Of a stretch of DNA of 64,000 nucleotides, positions 1 through 10,527 are shown one piece after another. The notes under the pieces were generated by a model. It worked only from the letters and a program-made list of their open reading frames with translations. It made no database searches and was not told where the DNA came from. The translations under genes were made by a program, and so were the position numbers. Position 1 is the first letter of the stretch. Each line of letters opens with the position of its first letter. The stretch is taken from the NCBI RefSeq assembly GCF_004364585.1, contig NZ_SOAN01000003.1, positions 62,001-126,000 on the forward strand. Reading direction: 5' to 3'. Origin of the DNA: Nesterenkonia aurantiaca. GTDB lineage: Bacteria > Actinomycetota > Actinomycetes > Actinomycetales > Micrococcaceae.

Positions 1-1698
<1,698 letters not shown>

Positions 1699-1699
1699 G

Positions 1700-2614
1700 A
1701 TGACCCGGCTCCACGTCAGGCCCGAGGCCGATGCCGCGCTGCGCGAGGGACTGCGAGAGCAGGGCGCCGAGCTGGTCGGGGAGGATGAACAGCCCGAGGG
1801 CATCATCGTCACCGGCATGTTCAAGACGCTGAACCTGGCCGAGGTGCTCGAGGCCAATCCGCAGGTGCGCTGGGTGCAGCTGCCCAGCGCCGGCATCGAG
1901 CTCTACGCGGAGGTCCTCGCTCGGTTCCCGGAACTGACCTGGACCTCCGCGAAGGGCTCCTATGCCAAACCGGTGGGGGAGCACGCGCTGGCGCTGACCC
2001 TTGCGGCGCTGCGCGGGCTCAAGGCCCGGGCCCTGGCGAACAGCTGGGGCACCGAGGGCGGGATCTCGCTGAACGGGCTGCGCTGCGTCGTCGTCGGCGG
2101 CGGCGGGGTCGCCTCCGAGATCGTCCGGCTCTATAAGGCCTTCGACACCCACGTCACCGTGGTCCGGCGCACCGCCGAACCGGTGGAGCACGCCGATGTC
2201 ACCGTGGCCTTCGAGGGTCTCGATGAGGCGTTGAAGGACGCCGAGGTGGTGGCGCTCGCCGCTGCGGCCACCCCGACCACCCGGCACCTGCTCAACGCCG
2301 ATCGGCTGGCGCTGCTGGCCGAGGGTGCGGTGGTCGCCAACGTGGGCCGCGGCAGCCTGCTGGACCAGTCGGCGCTCGTCGAGGCGCTGAGCACCGGCAC
2401 GCTGCGCGGCGCCGGTCTGGACGTCACCGAACCGGAGCCGCTTCCCGAGACCGATCCGCTCTGGTCCCTGGAGAACTGCCTGATCACCCCGCACACGGCG
2501 GACACCACCGAGATGGTGGTGCCGCTGCTGCGCGAGCGGATCCTGGCGAACCACCGACGCTTCAGCGCCGGGGAGTCGATGCTGGGCCTGGTGGACCCCG
2601 CGCAGGGATACTGA
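1700..2614 (+). CDS. D-isomer-specific 2-hydroxyacid dehydrogenase
   Basis: NAD(P)-dependent reduction of a 2-oxoacid or oxidation of a D-2-hydroxyacid; the substrate cannot be read from sequence. At 304 residues it has the usual size. The Rossmann core carries a glycine-rich turn VVGGGGVASEI, a variant of GxGxxG. The expected catalytic residues are present: Arg in NVGRGSLLDQ, Glu in DVTEPEP and His in ITPHTA. The ATG lies one base after the icd stop, suggesting translational coupling. Glyoxylate/hydroxypyruvate reductase-like or phosphoglycerate dehydrogenase-like activity are both possible. Confidence 0.85.
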   Translation: MTRLHVRPEADAALREGLREQGAELVGEDEQPEGIIVTGMFKTLNLAEVLEANPQVRWVQLPSAGIELYAEVLARFPELTWTSAKGSYAKPVGEHALALTLAALRGLKARALANSWGTEGGISLNGLRCVVVGGGGVASEIVRLYKAFDTHVTVVRRTAEPVEHADVTVAFEGLDEALKDAEVVALAAAATPTTRHLLNADRLALLAEGAVVANVGRGSLLDQSALVEALSTGTLRGAGLDVTEPEPLPETDPLWSLENCLITPHTADTTEMVVPLLRERILANHRRFSAGESMLGLVDPAQGY

Positions 2615-2684
2615 CCTCACCTGCACCGGCTGCCCGACTGCAGTTGACCACCCACCGCACCTATCGGAACCCAGGAGTCACCTC

Positions 2685-3218
2685 ATGGTCTATGTGCTCA
2701 CCGTCCGCGGACACACGCCCCAGATCGGTGAGGGCGTGTTCCTGGCCCCAACCGCAGCGATCACCGGGGAGGTCACCATGGCCCGAGACTCCTCCGCCTT
2801 CTATGGCGTATCGGTTCGTGGTGACTCGGCCCCGATCACCGTGGGGGAGGGCACCAACCTGCAGGACAATGCGGTGCTCCACGCCGACCCCGGTCACCCG
2901 TGCACGCTGGGTGCCGGGATCTCGGTGGGTCACTCGGCCGTGGTGCACGGCTGCACCGTGGGCGACGGCTCTCTGGTCGGGATGAGCGCGACCATCATGA
3001 ACGGCGCGGTGATCGGCGAGCAGAGCCTCATCGCCGCCGGGGCCGTGGTCCTGGAGGGTATGCAGGTTCCGCCGCGATCGCTGGTGGCCGGGGTGCCCGC
3101 GAAGGTCCGGCGCGAGCTGACCGAGGAGGAGATCACCGGGCTGCGCAGCAACGCCGAGGTCTACCTGGGGCATAAGGACGCGCACCGAGCAGCCCAGGAG
3201 ACCGACGCCGCGTCCTAG
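2685..3218 (+). CDS. Gamma-carbonic anhydrase family protein (left-handed beta-helix)
   Basis: Gamma-class carbonic anhydrase/PaaY/CaiE-type hexapeptide-repeat protein of 177 residues. Hexapeptide repeats run through most of the chain. Histidines in VLHADPGHP and ISVGHSAVVHG match the usual zinc ligands, so CO2 hydration is possible, although many members have unproven or thioesterase-like roles. The ATG at 2685 follows AGGAG about seven bases upstream. It is a stand-alone gene on the same strand as its neighbours. Confidence 0.85.
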   Translation: MVYVLTVRGHTPQIGEGVFLAPTAAITGEVTMARDSSAFYGVSVRGDSAPITVGEGTNLQDNAVLHADPGHPCTLGAGISVGHSAVVHGCTVGDGSLVGMSATIMNGAVIGEQSLIAAGAVVLEGMQVPPRSLVAGVPAKVRRELTEEEITGLRSNAEVYLGHKDAHRAAQETDAAS

Positions 3219-3290
3219 CAGCGCCGAAGGTCAGCACCGCCCCGAGGTGACACGCCGCCCGTGTCCAGGTGAGCACCAGGGCACTCTCAG

Positions 3291-3296
3291 TAGCCT
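3291..3296 (+). promoter_or_regulatory. Likely -10 box TAGCCT
   Basis: A TAnnnT hexamer lies 34 bases before the start at 3331, leaving a short leader that contains the GAGAG ribosome-binding site. No convincing -35 box is visible. It would drive the oxidoreductase/GH13 pair. Confidence 0.4.
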
Positions 3297-3330
3297 TTAT
3301 TCAAGGACACGAGACGAGAGGCAGTCACAC

Positions 3331-4296
3331 ATGACCATCTATGGGTTCCATGCATCACAGGAACAGATCGCCCCCTCCCAGCTGCTGCGCGATGTCCAGC
3401 ACGCCGAGACGGTCGGCTTCCAGGCGGCGATGAGCTCGGACCACTTCATGCCCTGGTCGCACCGGCAGGGCCATTCGGGGTTCACCCTCTCCTGGCTCGG
3501 CGCCGCTCTCGCCACCACGACCTTCCCCGTCGGCTCGGTGATCGCTCCCGGCCAGCGCTACCACCCCGCCATAGTGGCCCAGGCCACCGCCACGCTCGGG
3601 GAGATGTTCCCCGGCCGGTACTGGGCCGCTCTGGGTGCGGGTCAGGCGATGAACGAACATGTCACCGGAGAGCTCTGGATGGACAAGGAGACCCGACGAC
3701 GCCGGCTTCTCGAATGCGCCGACATCATCTCCCGGCTGCATCGTGGGGAACGCATCATCAGCCACCGCGGATTCGTCAGCGTGGACGACGCCTACCTCTA
3801 TGACCGTCCCGAGCAGCCGATACCGCTCTACGCGACCTGCATCACGCCCGAGGCTGCGCGTCTCGCGGCCACCTGGGCGCAGGGGATGATCACCCTGAAC
3901 CAGCCTGAGGATGCGCAGAACGAGGTGCTCACCGCCTATCGCGAGGCGGGTGGTGAAGGACCCGCGCTGCTCCAGGTCCACCTCAGCTGGGCCCAGACCC
4001 GGGAGGAGGCGGAGGTCATCGCCCACGACCAATGGCGGACCAATGTCTTCGGCGCACCGCTGGACCAGGATCTTCCCACCCCGGAGCACTTCGACTCCGC
4101 CGCCGCAGAGGTCAGCCTTCAGACCGTGGCGAAGGCCGTCTGGATCTCCGCGGAGCCCGGCCAGCTCACCGAATGGCTGGGCGCCGCCGCCGAGCCCGGA
4201 TTCGATCAGATCTACCTGCACCACGTGGGTCAGGAACAGCGGCCCTGGCTCGACCTCGCCGGTGAGGCGATCCTTCCCGACCTGAAAGGTGCCTGA
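3331..4296 (+). CDS. Luciferase-like flavin oxidoreductase of the 'probable non-F420 flavinoid' type
   Basis: TIM-barrel luciferase-like monooxygenase of 321 residues. The N-terminus MTIYGFHASQEQIAPSQ and the motifs SSDHFMPW and WAALGAGQAMNE resemble the group I know as TIGR03885, related to F420-dependent enzymes but found in species that may lack F420. An upstream extension to 3247 is open, but the ATG at 3331 has a ribosome-binding site and fits the family N-terminus. Its stop overlaps the next start (TGATG at 4294-4298), so it is translationally coupled to the GH13 enzyme. The substrate is unknown. Confidence 0.8.
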   Translation: MTIYGFHASQEQIAPSQLLRDVQHAETVGFQAAMSSDHFMPWSHRQGHSGFTLSWLGAALATTTFPVGSVIAPGQRYHPAIVAQATATLGEMFPGRYWAALGAGQAMNEHVTGELWMDKETRRRRLLECADIISRLHRGERIISHRGFVSVDDAYLYDRPEQPIPLYATCITPEAARLAATWAQGMITLNQPEDAQNEVLTAYREAGGEGPALLQVHLSWAQTREEAEVIAHDQWRTNVFGAPLDQDLPTPEHFDSAAAEVSLQTVAKAVWISAEPGQLTEWLGAAAEPGFDQIYLHHVGQEQRPWLDLAGEAILPDLKGA

Positions 4297-5987
4297 TGCG
4301 CATCGCCGACACCGCAGACCTCTGGTACAAGAACGCCGTCATCTATTGCGTGGACCTGGAGACCTACCTGGACTCCAACGGCGACGGGATCGGTGACCTG
4401 CCGGGCCTGACCCAGCGCATCGACTACCTGGCCGACATCGGCGTCAGCTGCCTGTGGCTGATGCCCTTCTACCCCTCGCCCCGCCGGGACAACGGCTACG
4501 ACATCTCTGACATGTTCGGCGTCGATCCGCGCTACGGAGATCACGGGGACTTCGTCGAGCTGGTCCGGGTGGCCCACGACCGCGGGATCCGGGTCATCGT
4601 GGACCTCGTGATCAACCACACCTCGGATCAGCATCCCTGGTTCCGCAAGGCTCGCGCGTCCAAGGACAGCCCCTACCGGGACTTCTATGTCTGGCGCAGC
4701 GACACCCCGCCGGACACCTCCGAGGAGGCGATGTTCCCCGGCGCGGAGAACGGGATCTGGACCTATGAGGAGAAGACCGAGGAGTGGTATCTGCATCACT
4801 TCCTGCACACCCAGCCGGACCTGAACACCGGCAACCCGCAGGTCCGCGACGCGATCGCGAAGACCATGGGCTTCTGGCTCCAGCTCGGCGTGGACGGATT
4901 CCGGGTGGACGCGGTTCCCTTCGCGATCAACCAGACCACGCTCAGCGGCACCGCGCAGGACGACTTCATGGAGCCCCATGACTACCTGCGCACACTGCGG
5001 GCCTTCCTGCAGCGCCGCTCCAGCGGCACCAGCTCAGCCATGGTGCTGGGAGAGGTGAACCTGCCGCATCAGGAGCAGCTGGCGTTCTTCGGCGGCGCGG
5101 ACGGCGACCAGCTGACCATGCAGTTCGACTTCACGGTGAACCAGAAGACCTTCCTCTCCTTCGCCCGTGAGGACGCCCGGCCCCTCGCCGAAGCCCTCGC
5201 CGGACGCCCGAAGAACCTCTCCACCGAGACCCAGTACGCGAACTTCCTGCGCAACCACGACGAGCTCACCCTGGATCTGCTCTCCGCCCAGGAGCGCGAG
5301 GAGGTGCTCGACACCTTCGCCCCGGATGAGGACATGCGCTTCGCCGGACGCGGGCTGCGCCGCCGCCTGCCCGCGATGTTCGACGGTGACCCACGCCGGA
5401 TCAAGATGGCCTACTCGCTGCTGTTCTCGCTGCCCGGCACCCCGGTGCTCTTCTATGGCGAGGAGATCGGCATGGGGGAGAACCTCGAGGTCCCAGGACG
5501 CGAGGCCGTCCGCACGCCCATGCAGTGGAGCCAGGACAAGAACGGCGGATTCTCCTCCGCCCGCCCCTCGAAGCTCGCCCGCAAGGTCGTGGAGGGACCG
5601 TTCGGCCCGGAGCACGTCAACGCGGCGCAGGCGCGCCGGGACGATGATTCGCTGCTGCACCACGTCAGCCGCCTCGCCCGGCGTTATCGTGACTGCCCTG
5701 AGCTGGGCTGGGGGGCGCTGGAGATCCTGGACCAGCCGCATCACGAGGTGCTGGCCCATCGAATGTCCAGCAGCGGACAATCCATGATCCTGGTGCACAA
5801 CCTCTCACCGAAGTCCCTGGTGGTGCCGCTGACGCTGGAGGACGAGGATCGCGAGACGGAGCTGATCGACCTGCTGCAGGACGGAGTCTGCGCGATCGAC
5901 GCGGAGCATCGCACAGAAGTGATGCTGGAGGGCTATGGCTACCGGTGGCTGCGCGTGAAGCGCCCGGGTGACCCTCGCCTGCTCTGA
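4296..5987 (+). CDS. GH13 alpha-amylase-family enzyme, trehalose synthase (TreS)-like
   Basis: 563-residue glycoside hydrolase family 13 protein. It starts with the TreS-like WYKNAVIYCVDLETYLDSNG. Conserved regions are visible: DLVINHTS (region I), GFRVDAVPF with the nucleophile Asp (II), LGEVNLP with the acid/base Glu (III) and FLRNHDEL with the third Asp (IV). TreS interconverts maltose and trehalose, but close relatives differ in specificity and the genuine enzyme usually begins DPDWFK-type, so the substrate is not certain. It overlaps the upstream oxidoreductase by one base, a pairing that looks like a conserved two-gene unit. Confidence 0.8.
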   Translation: MRIADTADLWYKNAVIYCVDLETYLDSNGDGIGDLPGLTQRIDYLADIGVSCLWLMPFYPSPRRDNGYDISDMFGVDPRYGDHGDFVELVRVAHDRGIRVIVDLVINHTSDQHPWFRKARASKDSPYRDFYVWRSDTPPDTSEEAMFPGAENGIWTYEEKTEEWYLHHFLHTQPDLNTGNPQVRDAIAKTMGFWLQLGVDGFRVDAVPFAINQTTLSGTAQDDFMEPHDYLRTLRAFLQRRSSGTSSAMVLGEVNLPHQEQLAFFGGADGDQLTMQFDFTVNQKTFLSFAREDARPLAEALAGRPKNLSTETQYANFLRNHDELTLDLLSAQEREEVLDTFAPDEDMRFAGRGLRRRLPAMFDGDPRRIKMAYSLLFSLPGTPVLFYGEEIGMGENLEVPGREAVRTPMQWSQDKNGGFSSARPSKLARKVVEGPFGPEHVNAAQARRDDDSLLHHVSRLARRYRDCPELGWGALEILDQPHHEVLAHRMSSSGQSMILVHNLSPKSLVVPLTLEDEDRETELIDLLQDGVCAIDAEHRTEVMLEGYGYRWLRVKRPGDPRLL

Positions 5988-6017
5988 CCAGAAGGGTGCC
6001 GGTGGTGCGCGAGGCGC

Positions 6018-6023
6018 TACGCT
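6018..6023 (+). promoter_or_regulatory. Likely -10 box TACGCT
   Basis: TAnnnT hexamer about 73 bases before the lipoprotein start at 6097, in the short gap after the GH13 gene. No clear -35 element. Confidence 0.35.
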
Positions 6024-6096
6024 GAGGAGTCCCACCGGCACCGTGGTCCCCGCGGTGCTCCTGACCTGCACTCTGCACGTCCTTCGAGGAGGCCCT

Positions 6097-6942
6097 ATGA
6101 AGCGTCCGGCTCTGGTCGGCAGCGGTCTTGCCGCCGTCGTCCTGCTCACCGGCTGTGGCGGAAACCCCTTCCAGGGCGACGCCCAGGACGCGGAGCCGCA
6201 GGTCCCGAGCTTCGGGCAGATCCAGGACCGGATGTGGGAGGCGATGCTGACTGCAGACACCGTGAGCATCGAAGGTGAGATCGAAGCCGCTGAGGCCGAC
6301 GTCGATCAGATGTTCGAAGACATCGACGAGGAGGACACCGGGGACCTGCTGATCACCGGCGCCGTCGACGGCAGCGCCTCCGAGATGACCTTCACCGCCG
6401 GGGATGTCAGCTTCACCCAGCGCGCGATAGAGGGTGTGGAGTACTTCCGCGGCGAGGATTTCGCCGCACTGCTGATGAGCGAGATGGATCAGGAGATCAC
6501 CGACCTCATCGAGGAGGACTTCATCACCTCGGTGGTCGTCGAGCAGTGGGTCCAGTTCAGCACCGACGGCGCCGGCGCGGTCTTCTCCGCCCAGGACTTC
6601 ATCAGCACCTGGCAGCGCGAGCTCGACGGCGAGGAGCTCGCCGCCCTGGAGGGTGCGGCGGAGACCCGCGACGGCGCGGAGGTCTACGTCTACGCCACCC
6701 AGGACGGATCCACCGAGCTCGTGGTCGCCGCAGCCGGGGCGCCCTACCTGCTCCAGATGCGCGATGAGGACTCCCGCTACGACTTCAGCGACTGGAACCA
6801 GACCCAGCGCCCCGAGGCTCCGGAGAACGTCATGACCCTGGATGAGATCTTCGAGGCCATCGCCGCCGAGCACGGCTGGTCCACCGGAGACGAGGACCAG
6901 GCGCCGGATGATGGGGCGGGAGAGCCCGAGGACGAGGCCTGA
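6097..6942 (+). CDS. Acidic lipoprotein of unknown function (paralogue 1)
   Basis: 281-residue predicted lipoprotein. The signal peptide MKRPALVGSGLAAVVLLTGC ends in a lipobox LLTGC, so it should be anchored to the outer face of the membrane. The mature part is rich in Asp and Glu and has an acidic tail. A region starting MWEAMLTADTVSIEGEIE, a later EVYVYATQDG strand and an EELAALEGAAETRDG segment recur in the next gene, so the two are paralogues. The architecture recalls LppX/LprG-like or DUF-type mycobacterial lipoproteins, but I cannot assign a family. The ATG at 6097 follows GAGGAGG. Confidence 0.75.
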   Translation: MKRPALVGSGLAAVVLLTGCGGNPFQGDAQDAEPQVPSFGQIQDRMWEAMLTADTVSIEGEIEAAEADVDQMFEDIDEEDTGDLLITGAVDGSASEMTFTAGDVSFTQRAIEGVEYFRGEDFAALLMSEMDQEITDLIEEDFITSVVVEQWVQFSTDGAGAVFSAQDFISTWQRELDGEELAALEGAAETRDGAEVYVYATQDGSTELVVAAAGAPYLLQMRDEDSRYDFSDWNQTQRPEAPENVMTLDEIFEAIAAEHGWSTGDEDQAPDDGAGEPEDEA

Positions 6943-7035
6943 GCAGCACCAAGACCAGCACAACGGGGGGTTGTGGGAGACGGGACGTCTGAAGCTGAGT
7001 TCAGGGTCTCTGGAACACATCTGAAGGGAAACACC

Positions 7036-7968
7036 ATGAACAACGGAACGAAGAGATCTCCGAAGGCGGTCACCCGGGCGTTGCGCACGACGGCGGTGCT
7101 GAGCATCGCGGCACTGACCCTCGCGAGCTGCGGTGACGCGGACGAGGACCCGCGGGTGGATGAGAACCCCCAGGAGGAGATCGACCCCTCAGGCGCAGAG
7201 GACCAGGGCGTGACATCGGATGAGATCGCCGAGAGCGAGGAGGACCAGCAGGCCGCGGACCTCGCAGAGATCGAAGAAGACGTCTGGGAGTCTTCCCTCG
7301 ACCGGGAGAGCGTCACCATCACCATGATGGCCGGGCTTGAGCGCGGCCAGGCGCTCTTCGGATACGCACCCGAGTTCTTCGAAGGCGAGGGCGAGAGCTT
7401 CGAGCTCTCGGTCACCGGGGAACTCGAAGGGGACTCTGCCACCGAGGTGGACTACAGCCCCGATTTCCAGGTGCTGACCTTCGGCGAGGACACCTACCAG
7501 TCGGTGGAGGCCTTCGCCTTCGACTACCAGGCACAGATCCCGCCCGAGGTGGAGCCAGAGGTCGACGCCGAGGAGCTGAGCGCAGCGCTGAGCTCAGAGG
7601 GCGAGTGGGTCGATGTCAGCAACGCGGAACCTTCGGTGCCGCGCACGCCTGCGGCCGTGCTGGAGATGCTGCGCGGCGAGGTCACAGAGACCCTGGACGT
7701 GGACTCGTTGGCCGAGCTTGAACTGGATTCCGCACTGGACACCCGAGACGGGCAGAACGTCTGGGTCTATTCCAACGAGGAGGTCGAGCTCGCGGTGCTC
7801 GCCGATGAGAGCTCCCCGCAGCTGATGGGTCTGCGCCTGCCCGGAGAGGATGCAGACCTCGAGGTCACGGTCACAGGATGGGACGAGGCAGACACCCCGG
7901 AGGAGCCCGAGGACGAGACGATCATCGAGGACGAGCAGCTCCAGAGGATCCTCAACGAGCTGATCTGA
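7036..7968 (+). CDS. Acidic lipoprotein of unknown function (paralogue 2)
   Basis: 310-residue predicted lipoprotein with lipobox LASC in TLASCGDADEDP after a basic, hydrophobic signal sequence. Mature protein is strongly acidic. VWESSLDRESVTITM and LDTRDGQNVWVYSNEE align with the corresponding parts of the preceding lipoprotein, pointing to tandem duplication and divergence. ATG at 7036 follows AAGGGAA. Only 93 bases separate it from its paralogue, so they may share a transcript. Function unknown. Confidence 0.75.
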   Translation: MNNGTKRSPKAVTRALRTTAVLSIAALTLASCGDADEDPRVDENPQEEIDPSGAEDQGVTSDEIAESEEDQQAADLAEIEEDVWESSLDRESVTITMMAGLERGQALFGYAPEFFEGEGESFELSVTGELEGDSATEVDYSPDFQVLTFGEDTYQSVEAFAFDYQAQIPPEVEPEVDAEELSAALSSEGEWVDVSNAEPSVPRTPAAVLEMLRGEVTETLDVDSLAELELDSALDTRDGQNVWVYSNEEVELAVLADESSPQLMGLRLPGEDADLEVTVTGWDEADTPEEPEDETIIEDEQLQRILNELI

Positions 7969-8239
7969 TGTCTCTGTCGATGCCGATCCAGGACCACAAA
8001 CCCCGGGTTTCTCCCAGCTGGCATCCAGGAAATGGGTCTCAGTGCAACGCCGGCTCCATATCTGGTTGGAGCTCTCCCTGAATCGGCTGAGAACGGCCGA
8101 ATGAGCTTTCGCTCGTGCTCTTCCTCTGTGCAGAATGAACACAGGTCGTCAAGGTGATCTCACACGGTCGCTCAATGATGACAGACCGCGGAAAGACCGC
8201 GCAGCATCTCATGATGCAAATGACGGAGGTAAACGAATT
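7969..8239. other. Gap of 271 bases without a gene
   Basis: Between the second lipoprotein and the small acidic lipoprotein. It holds short imperfect hairpins and a direct GACCGCG repeat near 8180-8200, but no clear terminator, RNA gene or coding frame with a ribosome-binding site apart from the one serving 8240. Confidence 0.4.
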
Positions 8240-8443
8240 ATGGCTACCACCGAAACAAGCAAGCTTCGCACTCTGGCCGGCGTCGTCGGCATCGGCTCAC
8301 TGGCACTCTTCGGTGCCACCGCCTGCGACGATGGCGGGACCGAGACCGAGGATCCGGCAGTCGAGGATCCAGCGACTGAAGAAGAGCCCATGGAAGAAGA
8401 GCCCATGGAAGAAGAGCCCACGGAGGACGACGAAGACATGTGA
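8240..8443 (+). CDS. Small acidic lipoprotein (67 residues)
   Basis: Tiny secreted protein: signal sequence MATTETSKLRTLAGVVGIGS, hydrophobic core and an ATAC lipobox-like site (Ala instead of Leu at -3), followed by an almost wholly Asp/Glu/Pro/Thr tail with a repeated EEEPM unit encoded by 15-bp repeats. GGAGGT nine bases before the ATG and a strong terminator 17 bases after the stop support it as a real gene. A longer reading frame in another phase (8154-8798) runs through the terminator and is rejected. The tail could bind cations; function unknown. Confidence 0.7.
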   Translation: MATTETSKLRTLAGVVGIGSLALFGATACDDGGTETEDPAVEDPATEEEPMEEEPMEEEPTEDDEDM

Positions 8444-8459
8444 TCAGTGTCTTTCTCTC

Positions 8460-8504
8460 AAAGATCCCCTGCGGGGAGCTCCGGCTCCCCGTGGGGGATC
8501 TTTG
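8460..8504 (+). terminator. Strong hairpin terminator after the small lipoprotein
   Basis: AAAGATCCCC pairs with GGGGGATCTTT around an inner GGGGAGC/GCTCCCC stem, nearly perfect over about 18 bp. The run of A and T at its ends makes it usable in both directions, so it may also end the convergent Fur-family gene. Confidence 0.85.
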
Positions 8505-8599
8505 TGTCTGCAGGCTTGCACTGCCAGTGGCCCATGGCCGGACTGCCCGCGAGGTTCGCGGGCTGAGTCACCGTCACAGGCACAGGCAGAGGAAGGCGG

Positions 8600-9064
8600 T
8601 CAGGCTTCGGCGGAGCCGGAACCGACCAGCTCCTCGGAGCCTTGCTCGGTGTCCGTACAGGTGCGGCAGATGCCGCGGAAGACGACGTCGGCGATCTGGA
8701 TCTGCATCTGCAGACTGGGCGGCGCCTGCAGGCAGGGTGCCTCTCCGTGGACGCATTCCACATCTTCGATCCGACCGCAGCGGGTGCAGATCGCGTGATG
8801 ATGGTTGTCATGGGTGCGGGTCTCATAGCAGGCGGGCGAACCTGGAGGGTCGAACCTGCGCAGCAGCTCGCGTGCGGTGAGATCATGCAGCACCGTATAG
8901 ACCGACTGCACCGTGATCTCCGGCAGCTGCGCGCGGACCGCGGCGTGAACCGCCTCGGCTGGTCTGTGTGGCGCGGCGGAGACCGCCTCCAGCACCGCCA
9001 GGCGCTGGCGCGTCATGCGGAGTCCACGTTCGCGCAGCCGGGCAGGCCAGTCGGAGGAGGTCAT
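8600..9064 (-). CDS. Fur-family metal- or peroxide-responsive repressor
   Basis: About 154 residues starting MTSSDWPARLRERGLRMTRQR. An N-terminal winged helix (ITVQSVYTVLHDLTARELL) is followed by the His-rich metal site THDNHHHAICTRCG and a C-terminal CRTC, typical of Fur/PerR/Zur. Which metal cannot be read. Start choice is uncertain: ATG at 9064 has GGAGG only one base away, while GTG at 9097 adds MNDSYVRHTGG and would be leaderless. The promoter side has a palindrome ATGAGTCAT at 9085-9093 that could be an autoregulatory site. Convergent with the small lipoprotein, divergent from glyA. Confidence 0.88.
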   Translation of the reverse strand: MTSSDWPARLRERGLRMTRQRLAVLEAVSAAPHRPAEAVHAAVRAQLPEITVQSVYTVLHDLTARELLRRFDPPGSPACYETRTHDNHHHAICTRCGRIEDVECVHGEAPCLQAPPSLQMQIQIADVVFRGICRTCTDTEQGSEELVGSGSAEA

Positions 9065-9199
9065 CCCTCCAGTGTGCCGTACATATGAGTCATTCACAAT
9101 AAAATTTGGCGCGTGTCACAGCCCGGCGTGACCGGCCCAGGTCCGCCCCGTGGTGCGCGAAGCCTCTGCCACGCGGCGCGGGAAGCCAGAGCTGAGCGA

Positions 9200-9205
9200 T
9201 AGACT
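9200..9205 (+). promoter_or_regulatory. Likely -10 box TAGACT of glyA
   Basis: TAGACT lies 45 bases before the glyA ATG and would give a leader of about 37 bases containing AAGGAGAG. The leader is too short for a riboswitch. Confidence 0.5.
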
Positions 9206-9249
9206 GGCTCACGCTGCCCCGTATTCATCCGCAAGGAGAGCTTCAGAGC

Positions 9250-10527
9250 ATGAGCACATCGGATATCAACAACGCCCCACTGGCCGAGGTCGATCCAGAG
9301 ATCGCTCAGGCGATCTCGGATGAGCTCGGACGCCAGCGCGACACCCTCGAGATGATCGCCAGCGAGAACTTCGTTCCGCGCGCCGTCCTCGAGGCCCAGG
9401 GATCGGTGCTGACCAACAAGTATGCCGAGGGATACCCGGGGCGGCGCTATTACGGCGGCTGTGAATTCGTCGACGTCGCGGAGAACCTCGCCATCGAGCG
9501 CGCCAAGGCGCTCTTCGGCGCCGATCACGCCAATGTCCAGCCCCATGCCGGTGCCCAGGCCAACGTCGCGGTGATGACCGCCTTCCTGAAGCCCGGGGAC
9601 AAGCTGATGGGGCTCTCGCTGGCCCACGGCGGGCACCTCACCCATGGCATGAAGCTGAACTTCTCCGGCAAGTTCTATGAGATCGCCGCCTATGAGGTCG
9701 ACCTCGAGACCGGCATCATCGACATGGACAAGGTCCGCGAGCAGGCCATCGCCGAGCAGCCCGACATGATCGTCGCCGGCTGGTCCGCCTACCCTCGCCA
9801 GCTCGACTTCGCCCGGTTCCGCGAGATCGCCGACGAGGTCGGCGCGATCCTCTGGGTGGACATGGCGCACTTCGCCGGTCTGGTGGCCGCCGGACTGCAC
9901 CCGAACCCGGTGCCCTACGCCGACGTCGTGACCACCACGGTGCACAAGACCCTCGCCGGACCGCGCTCGGGCATCATCCTGACCAAGGAAGAGCACAAGA
10001 AGAAGATCAACTCTGCGGTCTTCCCCGGCCAGCAGGGCGGCCCGCTGATGCACGCCATCGCGGCCAAGGCCATCGCGTTCAAGATCGCCGGCTCCGAGGA
10101 GTTCGCCGAACGCCAGAAGCGCACCATCGAGGGCGCCCAGATCCTGGCCAAGCGGCTGATCGCGCCAGATGTGACCGAACACGGCGTCTCGGTGCTCACC
10201 GGCGGCACCGATGTGCACCTGGTCCTGGTGGACCTGCGCGGCTCCGAGCTCGACGGCAAGCAGGCCGAGGACCGGCTCCACGAGGTCGGCATCACGGTCA
10301 ACCGCAACGCCGTGCCCAACGACCCGCGTCCGCCGATGACCACCTCCGGACTGCGCATCGGCACCCCCGCCCTGGCCACCCGCGGATTCGCCGCCAAGGA
10401 GTTCAGCGAGGTCGCCGACATCATCGCCGAGGCGCTGAAGCCCGACTCAGACCTGCACGGGCTGAAGTCCCGGGTCGCCGCGCTGACCAAGGACTTTCCG
10501 CTGTATGAAGGCCTCGAGGACTGGTGA
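9250..10527 (+). CDS. glyA: Serine hydroxymethyltransferase
   Basis: 425-residue PLP enzyme that converts serine and tetrahydrofolate to glycine and 5,10-methylene-THF. The PLP-lysine motif [14 protein letters not shown] and the N-terminal [16 protein letters not shown] and [15 protein letters not shown] are diagnostic. ATG at 9250 follows AAGGAGAG. It overlaps folD by four bases, so the C1-folate pair is made together. Full length, no oddities. Confidence 0.97.
   Translation: MSTSDINNAPLAEVDPEIAQAISDELGRQRDTLEMIASENFVPRAVLEAQGSVLTNKYAEGYPGRRYYGGCEFVDVAENLAIERAKALFGADHANVQPHAGAQANVAVMTAFLKPGDKLMGLSLAHGGHLTHGMKLNFSGKFYEIAAYEVDLETGIIDMDKVREQAIAEQPDMIVAGWSAYPRQLDFARFREIADEVGAILWVDMAHFAGLVAAGLHPNPVPYADVVTTTVHKTLAGPRSGIILTKEEHKKKINSAVFPGQQGGPLMHAIAAKAIAFKIAGSEEFAERQKRTIEGAQILAKRLIAPDVTEHGVSVLTGGTDVHLVLVDLRGSELDGKQAEDRLHEVGITVNRNAVPNDPRPPMTTSGLRIGTPALATRGFAAKEFSEVADIIAEALKPDSDLHGLKSRVAALTKDFPLYEGLEDW

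Noticed and set aside
5665-7020. 451-codon antisense frame over the GH13 end and first lipoprotein
   Set aside because: Composition is typical of a third-position GC shadow and it spans three unrelated sense regions.
8154-8798. 214-codon open frame overlapping the small acidic lipoprotein
   Set aside because: It crosses the strong terminator at 8460-8504 and the Fur-family gene, has low-complexity unnatural composition and no ribosome-binding site. The lipoprotein frame has a signal peptide and GGAGGT.
9206-9249. Riboswitch (glycine or THF) in front of glyA
   Set aside because: The leader between the -10 box and the start is about 37 bases, too short for any known riboswitch.
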